DNA of 45,160 bases from a virus. Positions 8,477-16,954 of the stretch are shown one piece after another. The notes under the pieces are model-generated. The model had not been told where the DNA came from. It did not search any database and was given only the letters and a program-made list of their open reading frames with translations. The DNA lies in IMG/VR virus record IMGVR_UViG_3300025030_000187, positions 1 to 45,160 of that record; one strand, 5' to 3'. Made by a program: the position numbers and the translations under genes. Each line of letters opens with the position of its first letter. Positions within the stretch are counted from its first letter, which is position 1.

Positions 8477-9124
8477 ATGGGACTAGTCAAGTTTGGAAGT
8501 CAGACTCTTAATATTCCCGAAGCACCAGATGGTCATATTCTTATAGCTGAAAGTGAAGTAAATTCACTTAAAGCGGTTAAGAATGATCATTTGATTCTTA
8601 AATCAAAGATTCCTGCTGGAATCCCTGAATCGGAAATAGCCACTCTAGTGGAAAAAGGGTCTAGGTTTGACGCTATTAATACTGAACTTAATACGGCAAA
8701 AGGTCAAGTTACTCAGTTTCAAACTGATTTGAAGAAATTTGATAATATGCCTAAGGATTTCAGTGTTGATAAATGGAAAGCAGACCGAACTAGGGAAAGT
8801 GATGAAATTTGGCAAGGCAAAATTGATGTCTTAACCAAGGACGTTATGACTGAGGTCGAAAAGGAGTTTGGTCAGAAGTTTGAAATAGACATGCGATTCA
8901 TTGACCCAGCCAAGCTTGAAATCTTCGATCCTGATGGAAAAGATTCAAAAAAGGAATGGAGACAACTCCTTGATGAAGCTCATACTGCACAAGAGAACTT
9001 TATACGTTCAAAAATTGAAGGAACTCCTGCTCAACCAAAGAAAGGTCCAGATGGTAAAGTTATACAACAACCACCAGCTGAACCAGTCGTTGGTCCACAG
9101 GGTATAAGAGTTCCTGGATTGTAG
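8477..9124 (+). CDS. Scaffold-like protein upstream of the major capsid gene
   Basis: A 215-aa protein with a GAAAGGAG ribosome site. It is helical and strongly charged. Residues about 30-130 look like coiled coil with little secondary structure breaking, and the last 30 residues are Pro/Gly-rich. Length, composition and position directly before the capsid gene fit a capsid scaffolding protein that is lost on maturation. No serine-protease motif was seen in it or its neighbours, so how the scaffold leaves is unclear. Sequence homology itself was not recognised. Confidence 0.6.
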   Translation: MGLVKFGSQTLNIPEAPDGHILIAESEVNSLKAVKNDHLILKSKIPAGIPESEIATLVEKGSRFDAINTELNTAKGQVTQFQTDLKKFDNMPKDFSVDKWKADRTRESDEIWQGKIDVLTKDVMTEVEKEFGQKFEIDMRFIDPAKLEIFDPDGKDSKKEWRQLLDEAHTAQENFIRSKIEGTPAQPKKGPDGKVIQQPPAEPVVGPQGIRVPGL

Positions 9125-9135
9125 GAGACTGAACA

Positions 9136-10125
9136 ATGGGTTTTACTCCCGGTGCGGGATACGGCAATATGTTCAGCTATGATGTCAGCACGATTCGTGG
9201 TGACGGTTTTGAGGTTAAGAATCTTGCTGGAACGATCATGCGTGCCGCTATCTCTAATCTAGTTTTTTCGAGAGTAATGAATCAGTCCAGAAATGCTTTT
9301 GGAAAAGGGAAAGGTGGAACATTCACTACCCCTATCTTTAAGAATTTTGGACAACCTGGCACAGTTTCTCCACTGACTTCTGGTACTGCAATTGGTATCG
9401 GAACCCAGAAAACAGATTCAGTTTCAATGTCCATTTATGAATATGGAACAGGTGTTGGTTATGAAGGTCAATATGGCGATTTCATAACTGATATCAATGT
9501 TCGTAGTGAGCTTATTGAAACACTAGGCATCCATATTGGTAGAATGGTTAATTGGCTGGATTATGATATTCTGGTCAACACCCCGTTTTCCATAGAAGTT
9601 CCAGCGGCAGGTTCTTACTCAACTCTGTTGGGAACGAATCGTCCGTTGAATGCGGCAAACTATGGAGAACTTGGGCCCGGTGGAGTTGCACTTGCCTCGG
9701 ATTCATTAAAAGCGAGTCTTGTATCACCATTCAACGAGCGTGGTTTGTATTACTGGATTGCAAATTCAGCAACTCTGCGAAACTTAAAGTCTGGCTCGGT
9801 TTTTACGAATCAGCAACTTTATTCAAATCAGCAAGGGCTTTTGTATCAAGTTCTTGGTGAGTTCCAGAATTTCATCTTCATCGAAACTGAAGAGCAATTG
9901 AGTAAAGGCACATCAATCGTGGGTGGTGCGAATGCGGCTGGTTATGGGTTCGGCATGTTGCCAAGCACATGGTATTATCCTGATTTTGGTTCAGATGCTG
10001 GTCGTCTGTCTGTTTGGAAGACAATCTTCTATCGAGGTCAGGGAGCTATTTGGCAGAGCAAAGGTACTGCCAACTTGGTAGTTCGTTCCAAATCGGGTGC
10101 GTTCAACTACGGCTCGTTAGGATAA
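9136..10125 (+). CDS. Major capsid protein (N4 gp56-like, HK97 fold likely)
   Basis: A 329-aa protein with a TAGGAG ribosome site. Its codons are better balanced than its neighbours', as expected for a highly expressed gene, and a strong terminator follows. Features are Gly-Thr-Ile-Met-Arg-Ala-Ala-Ile in the first 40 residues, then Lys-Gly-Gly-Thr-Phe-Thr-Thr-Pro, a Val-Ser-Met-Ser-Ile-Tyr-Glu-Tyr-Gly strand near residue 95, and a long helix with Gly-Arg-Met-Val-Asn-Trp-Leu-Asp near 140. This resembles N4 gp56-type capsid proteins. Position after the scaffold supports the call. Confidence 0.8.
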   Translation: MGFTPGAGYGNMFSYDVSTIRGDGFEVKNLAGTIMRAAISNLVFSRVMNQSRNAFGKGKGGTFTTPIFKNFGQPGTVSPLTSGTAIGIGTQKTDSVSMSIYEYGTGVGYEGQYGDFITDINVRSELIETLGIHIGRMVNWLDYDILVNTPFSIEVPAAGSYSTLLGTNRPLNAANYGELGPGGVALASDSLKASLVSPFNERGLYYWIANSATLRNLKSGSVFTNQQLYSNQQGLLYQVLGEFQNFIFIETEEQLSKGTSIVGGANAAGYGFGMLPSTWYYPDFGSDAGRLSVWKTIFYRGQGAIWQSKGTANLVVRSKSGAFNYGSLG

Positions 10126-10130
10126 ATTAA

Positions 10131-10169
10131 TACTGGTGGTTGTATATTTTACAACCACCAGTATATTTT
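10131..10169 (+). terminator. Rho-independent terminator after the capsid gene
   Basis: A perfect 14-bp inverted repeat (10131-10144 with 10150-10163), a five-base loop and a following TATTTT make a textbook terminator. It separates the highly expressed head genes from the sugar-modification cassette and should lower expression of what follows. Confidence 0.9.
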
Positions 10170-10189
10170 AATAATGAGTTTTATCGAAG

Positions 10190-10945
10190 ATGCTTAAAAA
10201 TAATAGAAAGAAGAAAGTTATGATTTCTGGAAAGTCTGTCAGTCTATGTATGGTTATTTTCAATCAATCAGAATTATTGAAACGAGCAATTGATTCTGTT
10301 TCAAGTATTATTGACGAATTGGTTTTAGTTGATCAAGGCTCAGATGAAAAACTTTTGACTGATGAATTAACTTCTTTAGTTAAAGTTCCAATTAATTATA
10401 TCAGAACAACTAATAAAGGTAATGCTGACTATGATCGTTCATATTGCTATGCTCTAGCAACCAAAGATTATGTTTTAGCTATGGATGCCGACGAAGTTAT
10501 CCCAAAAGAGACTATCGATGAATTAGCGAGATGTATCACTGTATATGATTTTGATGTATGTTGGTTTCTCTTTAAAAATTCAATTTATCATGAAGATAAA
10601 GAGGTTGATTTAGAAAGAATGCTTGGTAGCGATCCACATCCAAGATTTTGGAAACGAGTAATTAAATTTGAAGATAGAGATTTACCACCACTTCAGTGGC
10701 CAACTGAGGCACATAAATTTCCCGATATAATCACGCAGAAACAGTTATTTCTTTTTCAGAAATTTGAACATAAACGAGACCTTGAATCAGTTATTAGGAC
10801 GCATTTGAAAAGAGGTAAGAATATCTCGCCAGAGGCTCAACAAGTGGAGAAAAACTTTATCCGTGGAGTTTTAAATGAGTTTGGTTCCCCTGCAACACGC
10901 GGATTAATTGAAAAATTTCCAGAAATCCCATATTATTTGAGGTAA
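10190..10945 (+). CDS. Glycosyltransferase family 2
   Basis: A 251-aa GT-A fold enzyme that would transfer a sugar from a nucleotide donor. Visible are the first strand Val-Ser-Leu-Cys-Met-Val-Ile-Phe-Asn (17-25), Leu-Val-Leu-Val-Asp-Gln-Gly-Ser (44-51), and the metal-binding Asp-Ala-Asp at 99-101 followed by Glu. A His/Arg-rich C-terminal half follows, as in the waaE/kdtX-like branch. It is first of five genes between the capsid terminator and the connector. An alternative start at 10220 (Met-Ile-Ser-Gly) has a better purine-rich leader. The acceptor is unknown; capsid or tail decoration is inference. Confidence 0.8.
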   Translation: MLKNNRKKKVMISGKSVSLCMVIFNQSELLKRAIDSVSSIIDELVLVDQGSDEKLLTDELTSLVKVPINYIRTTNKGNADYDRSYCYALATKDYVLAMDADEVIPKETIDELARCITVYDFDVCWFLFKNSIYHEDKEVDLERMLGSDPHPRFWKRVIKFEDRDLPPLQWPTEAHKFPDIITQKQLFLFQKFEHKRDLESVIRTHLKRGKNISPEAQQVEKNFIRGVLNEFGSPATRGLIEKFPEIPYYLR

Positions 10946-10947
10946 GA

Positions 10948-12201
10948 ATGGAACAGAATGAGAACATTCAAATATCAGATTTTATAAAACTTACCAAGAT
11001 ATCAACTAATCATGTGAAAAAAGCTCTTATTGCTAGAGTTGGTGGCTTGGGTGATTGTTTGATATTAACTCCAATAGCTAAAGAATTACATAAACGTGGA
11101 TATCAAGTTGATTTTTTCATAGGCTCTCCAACTGGTCAGGTTTTTCAACTCTTTGAAAAATTGCCATATCTTCATTCCATTAAAAAGGTTCAACGTTTAA
11201 ATGGAATAGATTGTATTGAAGATGAACAAAAGAATTTTGTGTCGCTTGATATACTTAAATCTGGATATGATGAGGTGTTTGATTTTAAATTTTCAATTGA
11301 AGAAAATCGTGCAGGTTTTAATAAAATAGATGAGTGGAGACGTAGTATTAACTCCAATTATATGAATTGGGTGGATTTAAGTTTTGCATGGTCAAATATT
11401 GATTGGACTCAAATTTCAGACGAAGATAAGAGACCAGAAATTAGTATTCCAGAGAAGTATCATGAATGGGCATTAAATGAAGTTCCAGATGAAGGTAGAG
11501 TAATTGGAATTCAGCTTCAAGCTTCTTCTTTGACAAGAACTTGGTATAGAGCAATGGATTTACCAGAACTTCTTCATACTAAGTACATGAATGACACCAT
11601 TCTGGTTTTTGCTGGAAATGAATGGGTTATGATGGCAAAATACGGTAGGAAGAAGATAGATGTACCTGAAGGGTTTGATCCAATACTCTGCTCAGTAGCG
11701 TTGATTAATCAAATGGCTGTATTTATTTCAGCTGATTCGGGAATGAGTCATGTTGCTGAGGCTGTAGGCACTCATTCAATTGATATTTATACTACAGTTC
11801 CGGCTTGGACTCGTATTAAGTATTATAAGTTTGCTCATCCGCTTGAAGCTAAAGTTCCATGTCATCCATGCTTTGTACTTGATCAATTTTGTCCACTTGA
11901 GAAAAAGAAAGCAGAAGAATCATTAAGTGAGCGTGAAAAACGTATATTTCAAGCCGGAAATTCTCGTGAAGATATTATGAAGGTTGCAAAAGAGTTTCAA
12001 ACAATTCCAAAAGCTATAGATGATGAGTTTGGAGCTATTCGCCAAAAAATTGGTGCTATAAGTGCTACTATGCCAGCGTGTGTAGGTAATATAACACCAA
12101 AAATGATAACAGATAAAGTTGCTGAGATATTTGAATTACTTGAAAGTTCAAAGGAGATTGAGAATGAAGTATTCAGCAATAGTAGTAACCAACTCAATTG
12201 A
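10948..12201 (+). CDS. Glycosyltransferase family 9 (heptosyltransferase-like)
   Basis: A 417-aa GT-B enzyme. The N-terminal domain has Ala-Leu-Ile-Ala-Arg-Val-Gly-Gly-Leu-Gly-Asp (26-36), the acceptor-side signature of ADP-heptose:LPS heptosyltransferases. The C-terminal domain has Ile-Ser-Ala-Asp-Ser-Gly-Met-Ser-His-Val-Ala near residue 265, the donor-binding signature. A Cys-His-Pro-Cys-Phe motif and a Cys-Pro-Leu follow near 307-320, as in several GT9 proteins. In bacteria GT9 enzymes build LPS core; in a phage the target may be a virion protein glycan. The 3' end overlaps the next gene by 38 bp. Confidence 0.85.
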   Translation: MEQNENIQISDFIKLTKISTNHVKKALIARVGGLGDCLILTPIAKELHKRGYQVDFFIGSPTGQVFQLFEKLPYLHSIKKVQRLNGIDCIEDEQKNFVSLDILKSGYDEVFDFKFSIEENRAGFNKIDEWRRSINSNYMNWVDLSFAWSNIDWTQISDEDKRPEISIPEKYHEWALNEVPDEGRVIGIQLQASSLTRTWYRAMDLPELLHTKYMNDTILVFAGNEWVMMAKYGRKKIDVPEGFDPILCSVALINQMAVFISADSGMSHVAEAVGTHSIDIYTTVPAWTRIKYYKFAHPLEAKVPCHPCFVLDQFCPLEKKKAEESLSEREKRIFQAGNSREDIMKVAKEFQTIPKAIDDEFGAIRQKIGAISATMPACVGNITPKMITDKVAEIFELLESSKEIENEVFSNSSNQLN

Positions 12202-13324
12202 AAGAATGAGGTTCTCGTGTGAGTATATTCTTGCTCATTCTATGAATTGTAACGAGTTGGTTGTTGTTTTTGATCATCCAAATAAAATTAATAGTGAGAT
12301 AATTCCTCAAATTATTGATGAGTGGAAAAAGAAATATCCATTACCAATTCATTTACTTGATATTGGAGATGAACAGAATTTAGATGTTTATGAGATGTAT
12401 AATATCGGAGTAAAAAATTCTAGAGAAAAGCTGGTGTTACTTGTAAATGATGATACCTATTTTCCACCATCTTGGGATTATGGAGTTAATGTTGATTTAT
12501 CTGATAATCCAGTTATTACGTTTGATATTGTTGAACCAGGGTATGTTGACGTAAATAGTAAAAATCTCAGAAAAGATTTTGGTCAAACAATAGAAACTTT
12601 TGATAAAGCTGGTTTTGATAATTTTGCAAAAATTTATCCAGTTAATCCAGTGATAGATGAAGGACTTGGATGGTTTATGCCTGTAATTTTCAAGAGAGAC
12701 TATTTTCTTGAAATGGGTGGCTATCCAACGTTTCCTCCATTTCCTTATCCAAACGATATTATTTTCTTTGAAAAGATATCAAAGGATGTTAAATTTGTTC
12801 ATATTCATTCTCCTGTTTATCATTTTCAACGGTTATCTCAACGTGGTACCGAATCGGATAAACTTAATCTTTGTTGTGGTAATAACAAGATGGTTGGATG
12901 GTTAAATGTAGATTTTTCAAATTCAGACAAAAATGTGGATTTATCTTTTGGAGAAATTCCACTTCCAAATGAAAAATTTTCTCAAGTATTATTTAAACAT
13001 GCTCTTGAACATTTTAGATACGAGATTGGGATTAATCTAATTGAAGAGATTTATAGAATTTTAAGAAAAGGTGGAACTCTAGACATTCATGTTCCAGATG
13101 TAGAGCTTGCATGTGAAGATTTTTTGAGAGGGTATAATAAATTACCTGATTGCGCTCAAGCTATATTTCGTATATATGGTAAAAATGATTCTGAGCAACA
13201 AATTCATAAATGGGGCTATACTAGTAAATCATTAACGCTTCTTCTTATGACTTGTGGTTTTAGTCGAGTTGAAGAAATTCCAAAACGTGCAAATGATGAG
13301 ATTGCTATACGAGGGTGGAAATGA
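12164..13324 (+). CDS. Fused glycosyltransferase-methyltransferase
   Basis: A 386-aa two-domain protein. Residues 1-225 resemble a GT-A glycosyltransferase, with Ala-Ile-Val-Val-Thr-Asn at the start, Leu-Val-Asn-Asp-Asp-Thr at 93-98 in the place of the metal-binding DxD, and a Gly-Trp-Phe-Met-Pro-Val acceptor-type motif near 169-174. Residues 232-386 form a class I SAM methyltransferase, with Leu-Asn-Leu-Cys-Cys-Gly-Asn (motif I, 234-240), Trp-Leu-Asn-Val-Asp (246-250), Leu-Phe-Lys-His-Ala-Leu-Glu-His-Phe and Leu-Arg-Lys-Gly-Gly-Thr-Leu (300-306). I chose the ATG at 12164, which has AAGGAG upstream; an earlier in-frame ATG (12119) lacks one. One protein could add and then methylate a sugar. 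Confidence 0.8.
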   Translation: MKYSAIVVTNSIERMRFSCEYILAHSMNCNELVVVFDHPNKINSEIIPQIIDEWKKKYPLPIHLLDIGDEQNLDVYEMYNIGVKNSREKLVLLVNDDTYFPPSWDYGVNVDLSDNPVITFDIVEPGYVDVNSKNLRKDFGQTIETFDKAGFDNFAKIYPVNPVIDEGLGWFMPVIFKRDYFLEMGGYPTFPPFPYPNDIIFFEKISKDVKFVHIHSPVYHFQRLSQRGTESDKLNLCCGNNKMVGWLNVDFSNSDKNVDLSFGEIPLPNEKFSQVLFKHALEHFRYEIGINLIEEIYRILRKGGTLDIHVPDVELACEDFLRGYNKLPDCAQAIFRIYGKNDSEQQIHKWGYTSKSLTLLLMTCGFSRVEEIPKRANDEIAIRGWK

Positions 13325-13881
13325 ATGTTCCAGTAATGGAGTTTGTTAAACGAGAAGTGAAACTTGAATATGTCAAAGGAAAAAGAATTATTGATGTTGG
13401 GTCATTAAATGTCAATGGCTCTACTCGTGAACATTTTAATTCTTTTTCTCCGTCTGAATATAAAGGTGTTGATATTCGTCAAGGACCAGAAGTTGATGAG
13501 ATATGTGATGCTTGTGATTTAATCGATAAATATACTAAAGAATCATTCGATTTTGTAATTTCATGTGAAATGCTTGAACATGCCAAGGATTGGCGATGTG
13601 CTATTAATAATATGAAATCAGTAATAAGACCTGATGGTTATATCTTGATAACTACCAGATCAAAAGGAGCTGGTTTTCATGGCTATCCAAGCGATTATTG
13701 GCGATATAGTGTTTTAAATACAGCTTATATTTTCTCTGATTTTGAGATTATTTCAATAGCAACTGATTATCAATCTCCTGGCGTATTTGTGTTTGCAAAA
13801 AAACCACATATTTGGATTCCAAATAACTTGAATAGCTATGAACTTTACAGTATTAAAAATGAACTAAAGGAGAATTTATGA
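13321..13881 (+). CDS. SAM-dependent methyltransferase, class I
   Basis: A 186-aa enzyme of the Methyltransf_11 type. Motif I is Ile-Ile-Asp-Val-Gly-Ser (23-28). Gly-Val-Asp-Ile-Arg (49-53) binds the ribose. Phe-Asp-Phe-Val-Ile-Ser-Cys-Glu-Met-Leu-Glu-His (about 78-89) is the typical acidic motif ending in Glu-His, and Ile-Arg-Pro-Asp-Gly-Tyr is the post-motif loop. The ATG at 13321 overlaps the previous stop as ATGA, so I preferred it to the GTG at 13315. Within a glycosyltransferase cassette it most likely methylates a sugar; DNA methylation is unlikely. Confidence 0.8.
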   Translation: MNVPVMEFVKREVKLEYVKGKRIIDVGSLNVNGSTREHFNSFSPSEYKGVDIRQGPEVDEICDACDLIDKYTKESFDFVISCEMLEHAKDWRCAINNMKSVIRPDGYILITTRSKGAGFHGYPSDYWRYSVLNTAYIFSDFEIISIATDYQSPGVFVFAKKPHIWIPNNLNSYELYSIKNELKENL

Positions 13882-14597
13882 AAGTCGGAATTTCCATTGT
13901 ACATTATGGTGAACAAAAACTTCTCGATAATTGTTTAACGTCATTAAATGGAAAATTTTTTCATGAAATATTTGATTGTAATAAAGAAAATATTGGATTT
14001 TCATGTGGAAACAATAAAATCATCAGGAAATTTCTAGGTGGGATAGATGTTCCGTGGAATAACTCTCCACCAGACTGGATTTGGCTCCTTAACAATGATA
14101 CAATAGCTCCTAAAGAGACACTAATTGCAATTGAGAAGATTTTACCTGAGCTTGATTTAAGTATAGGTATAGTGGGTTTTCAAATTCGTTCGATGGATGA
14201 TCATGATTTTATTCATCATGCTGGAACTTATGAGTGTCTTCCAGCTGGAATACATAAATCAGGCTCAGTTAGATTAAAACAGTTTAATCAACGAACACCA
14301 GAGAAGTGGGTGACGTTTGCCAGTGTTTTAATTCGTCGAGAGGTATTTGAGCGAATCGGACTCCTTGATGAAAAAATGTTTAATTACTTTTCGGATTCAG
14401 ACTTTTGTTATCGAACTAGATACGCTGGATTTAAGATTATCTATGAACCATCCTTTGTGATTTATCATAAAATAGGTTCATCTCAAAATCCAACACCAAG
14501 TCAAATTCGTATTTTGCAACAGGATTCAATGGCATTTCAGAACAAGTGGATTAATGGCAAAGCATTCTTTGATCTTGACAAGGAGTTATTAACCTAA
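13878..14597 (+). CDS. Glycosyltransferase family 2 (rhamnosyltransferase-like)
   Basis: A 239-aa GT-A enzyme starting with an ATGA overlap and a GGAG ribosome site. Motifs are Val-Gly-Ile-Ser-Ile-Val-His-Tyr (3-10), Asn-Ile-Gly-Phe-Ser-Cys-Gly-Asn-Asn (38-46, the usual Asn-x-Gly-Phe-Ala-x-Gly-Asn-Asn), Trp-Ile-Trp-Leu-Leu-Asn-Asn-Asp (67-74) and Leu-Leu-Asp-Glu-Lys-Met-Phe-Asn-Tyr-Phe-x-Asp-Ser-Asp (about 175-190). This is the WcaA/rhamnosyltransferase pattern. It is last in the five-gene cassette, 1 bp before the connector gene. Confidence 0.85.
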   Translation: MKVGISIVHYGEQKLLDNCLTSLNGKFFHEIFDCNKENIGFSCGNNKIIRKFLGGIDVPWNNSPPDWIWLLNNDTIAPKETLIAIEKILPELDLSIGIVGFQIRSMDDHDFIHHAGTYECLPAGIHKSGSVRLKQFNQRTPEKWVTFASVLIRREVFERIGLLDEKMFNYFSDSDFCYRTRYAGFKIIYEPSFVIYHKIGSSQNPTPSQIRILQQDSMAFQNKWINGKAFFDLDKELLT

Positions 14598-14598
14598 A

Positions 14599-15387
14599 AT
14601 GTCTTCATACGCAACCTTTGCTGATGTTGAAAGATTTTTTGAAGGGTTTGCAACTCATTATTATGGGCATAAAGATAATCTTGCAGGAACTCTTCAAATT
14701 TACACTGGTAGTTTGGCTGACGACTTATCATTCAGCTTCAATAAGATTAATATTGAGCTAAGCAGTGTAGGCCGTGTTCCAATTATTCCAGTTGGGACTA
14801 ATGTCAAATTAGGTCAATATCATCCACATTTAGTTGAATGGAATGCTGTTGATACTATTTTTAATAAACTTAAATCTCGTCATGCTGTTGAATTTCGAGA
14901 TGGGTTACCAGAATGGATGATGTCTTTTGCTACACGGGCGAATCAAATAATCAATGATATTGTATTAGGTAGAGTATCACTTGATACCGATACAACTACT
15001 TATGGGATTGGCTACCCGGTTGAAATTTCTAGAGTTGGACGTGGAACATTTTATACTAATTGGGACTCAGGTTTTTATTGGAAGTCTGATTATCCTAAAG
15101 TATTTCGTCTTAAAATTTTTGCTACCACATCTGGTAACGAGATAGGTGAAGCTGAGTTCAAGTCATCTGATAATGATGGATATTCTTGGTCTGAAACTCT
15201 TTCTCTTACTGGAACTACATGGATTCATCTTGAGGGTGGATTAGATGTTCGTTGGGAGCCAGCTGGGACACTGTATGGTACACAAAAACAAGTTGAGTAT
15301 GGCGATGAGTATCAAATTAAATGTATCCCAGCAAATGTAAAAGTAATTAATCGTCACTCTAATTTTCGTAGAATAAAGAGGGGTTGA
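14599..15387 (+). CDS. Head-tail connector-like protein with extra beta domain
   Basis: A 262-aa protein. The first ~130 residues, starting Tyr-Ala-Thr-Phe-Ala-Asp-Val-Glu-Arg-Phe-Phe, have the helical layout of head-tail adaptors that begin with a similar Tyr-Ala-Thr-x-x-Asp-Val pattern. Residues about 140-235 look like an all-beta domain (Tyr-Ser-Trp-Ser-Glu-Thr-Leu-Ser-Leu and Thr-Trp-Ile-His-Leu-Glu-Gly-Gly-Leu), possibly decoration. The position between head and tail genes supports an adaptor ring. The stop overlaps the next start as TGATG. Confidence 0.5.
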   Translation: MSSYATFADVERFFEGFATHYYGHKDNLAGTLQIYTGSLADDLSFSFNKINIELSSVGRVPIIPVGTNVKLGQYHPHLVEWNAVDTIFNKLKSRHAVEFRDGLPEWMMSFATRANQIINDIVLGRVSLDTDTTTYGIGYPVEISRVGRGTFYTNWDSGFYWKSDYPKVFRLKIFATTSGNEIGEAEFKSSDNDGYSWSETLSLTGTTWIHLEGGLDVRWEPAGTLYGTQKQVEYGDEYQIKCIPANVKVINRHSNFRRIKRG

Positions 15388-15878
15388 TGCCGGTAAGATT
15401 GAATTCACTAAACTTTAAAGAACTTTCAACCACTATTCAGAGTACATTACAAAAATCTGAGAAGTTGAATTATGTTCCAGATGACTCTATAGTGATTTCA
15501 TTGCAAAATGAAAAGGATATTCTTCCAAGTTTTGAATTATTTTTAATCAAAATTTCTCCTGCTGATTCAGGTTTTGTAATCAAACAACCACAGATTGGTA
15601 AGTTTTACAGAAATACATATGTAGTGGCTATTGAGTTGTGGACTAAGTCCTTTCAAAAGTTGGCTGGAAGACTTATGAGTGGTAGTCCTAAAGAAAGTCG
15701 CGGATTATATGAATTTTTTCAGGATGTAAGTGATACTCTTGAACATAATACGTTTGACGGTCAACTTGATCCTTATCCAGGTTCTAGTATTGGAAATCCA
15801 GTAGCTTTACATGACGATGAACGTATCGTTGATGGTATTGGATTTCTTTGGTATGGGAATCAGGATAATATCAAATGA
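15387..15878 (+). CDS. Tail completion/terminator-like protein
   Basis: A 163-aa protein just upstream of the tail tube gene, the usual place of the tail terminator or head-tail joining protein. It shows a beta-alpha-beta pattern: Ile-Val-Ile-Ser-Leu, then Glu-Leu-Phe-Leu-Ile-Lys-Ile, then Thr-Tyr-Val-Val-Ala-Ile-Glu-Leu-Trp-Thr. I chose the ATG at 15387 (TGATG overlap with the previous gene) over the TTG one codon upstream. The call is by position and fold impression, not by a recognised signature. Confidence 0.5.
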   Translation: MPVRLNSLNFKELSTTIQSTLQKSEKLNYVPDDSIVISLQNEKDILPSFELFLIKISPADSGFVIKQPQIGKFYRNTYVVAIELWTKSFQKLAGRLMSGSPKESRGLYEFFQDVSDTLEHNTFDGQLDPYPGSSIGNPVALHDDERIVDGIGFLWYGNQDNIK

Positions 15879-15886
15879 GGTAACCA

Positions 15887-16918
15887 ATGTCAGCTGGCTG
15901 GGAATCATTACTTAGAATAACAAAGGCAAGCAGTTGGGGAACTCCTGGAACTCTTGGTAATCGTGGCTTCTTTCTTTACGCTGAATCGCATAATCTTGAT
16001 TTTGGTGCTCAAGTTATGGAGCGTGATAATAAGATGCTAGGTGTTGCTGAGTCCCCAGTAGATACTTTCAGTGTTGATCGATATCAACCACGTGGCGATT
16101 TTGTATTTCAGCCAAAAGCTGACGATATGCTTATGATTCTTATGGCTCATTTTCAGAATGTTGCTAAATCTGGAACTGGGACTTATACATTTTATCGTCT
16201 GCCAACAGGTCTAAAATGGACTTCAGGTGGGTCAAATATAGGAACTCATCCGTATTCTATAAATATTGACCTTGTTTTTGGACAATCATTTGTTGATGCA
16301 GGCGGGACACAATCCAACGGTATTCGTTTTACTAATGGAATAGTTGACCGCCTTACTTTTGATTTGAGATATGGTGAAGATTGTCATATGACACCAAGTT
16401 TCAAATTTATGGATGCTGATTATTATACATACCCAAGCGTTTTTATATGGCCTTCAGTTTATGGTAGTCTGTCTGCATATAATAGACTTGTTGATTATAT
16501 GGGAACAGCAACTACTGGAACTGAGGGTTTTAATATAGAGTCACTTCAAAGTGTGTTTAATAATAACTCAGCTGATAGAACAAAGATTGGCCAACGTGGT
16601 TACAGTCGATTTCCATTTGGGAAATGGACGGCGGATGGTTCTCTCAATTTTGAGCTTGAGCGAGATATTGCCAAACTTCAGGAAGGCATCGGTTATGCTT
16701 TAACAATTGATGTTTTTGAAGCTGCTGGCAATGAGTTTAAAATTGCTCAATCTAATATTCGTCATCGAGCGTTCCCGATTCCTGTCTCTGGTGGCGATTC
16801 TATAATTGAGTTAAGTATTCCGTATCGTGCATATCCAAATTCTGGTACAACTGGGCCATCCACCATGGTGACAGTTTATACTGGTTCTACATTTGGAACT
16901 GATCTGCTTGGATTTTAA
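15887..16918 (+). CDS. Major tail tube protein
   Basis: A 343-aa beta-rich protein with a GAGG ribosome site. It starts Ser-Ala-Gly-Trp-Glu-Ser-Leu-Leu-Arg-Ile-Thr-Lys, as many TTP_3-like tail tube proteins do (a tube subunit with an early Trp-Gly-Thr-Pro motif, here at 17-20). The pattern Pro-x-Gly-Asp-Phe-Val-Phe-Gln-Pro-Lys (about 68-77) and the late Gly-Gly-Asp-Ser-Ile-Ile-Glu-Leu also fit. The order tube, two chaperone frames, tape measure downstream is diagnostic for siphoviruses. It would form the hexameric rings of the tail. Confidence 0.75.
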   Translation: MSAGWESLLRITKASSWGTPGTLGNRGFFLYAESHNLDFGAQVMERDNKMLGVAESPVDTFSVDRYQPRGDFVFQPKADDMLMILMAHFQNVAKSGTGTYTFYRLPTGLKWTSGGSNIGTHPYSINIDLVFGQSFVDAGGTQSNGIRFTNGIVDRLTFDLRYGEDCHMTPSFKFMDADYYTYPSVFIWPSVYGSLSAYNRLVDYMGTATTGTEGFNIESLQSVFNNNSADRTKIGQRGYSRFPFGKWTADGSLNFELERDIAKLQEGIGYALTIDVFEAAGNEFKIAQSNIRHRAFPIPVSGGDSIIELSIPYRAYPNSGTTGPSTMVTVYTGSTFGTDLLGF

Positions 16919-16922
16919 CTGT

Positions 16923-16945
16923 ATGGCGGGTTAAAATCCCGCCAT
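16923..16945 (+). terminator. GC-rich hairpin after the tail tube gene
   Basis: ATGGCGGG (16923-16930) and CCCGCCAT (16938-16945) form a perfect 8-bp stem with a 7-base loop, 5 bp after the tail tube stop. No T-run follows, so it may be a weak terminator, an mRNA-stabilising hairpin or a processing site. Confidence 0.6.
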
Positions 16946-16954
16946 GCGGTCTAA

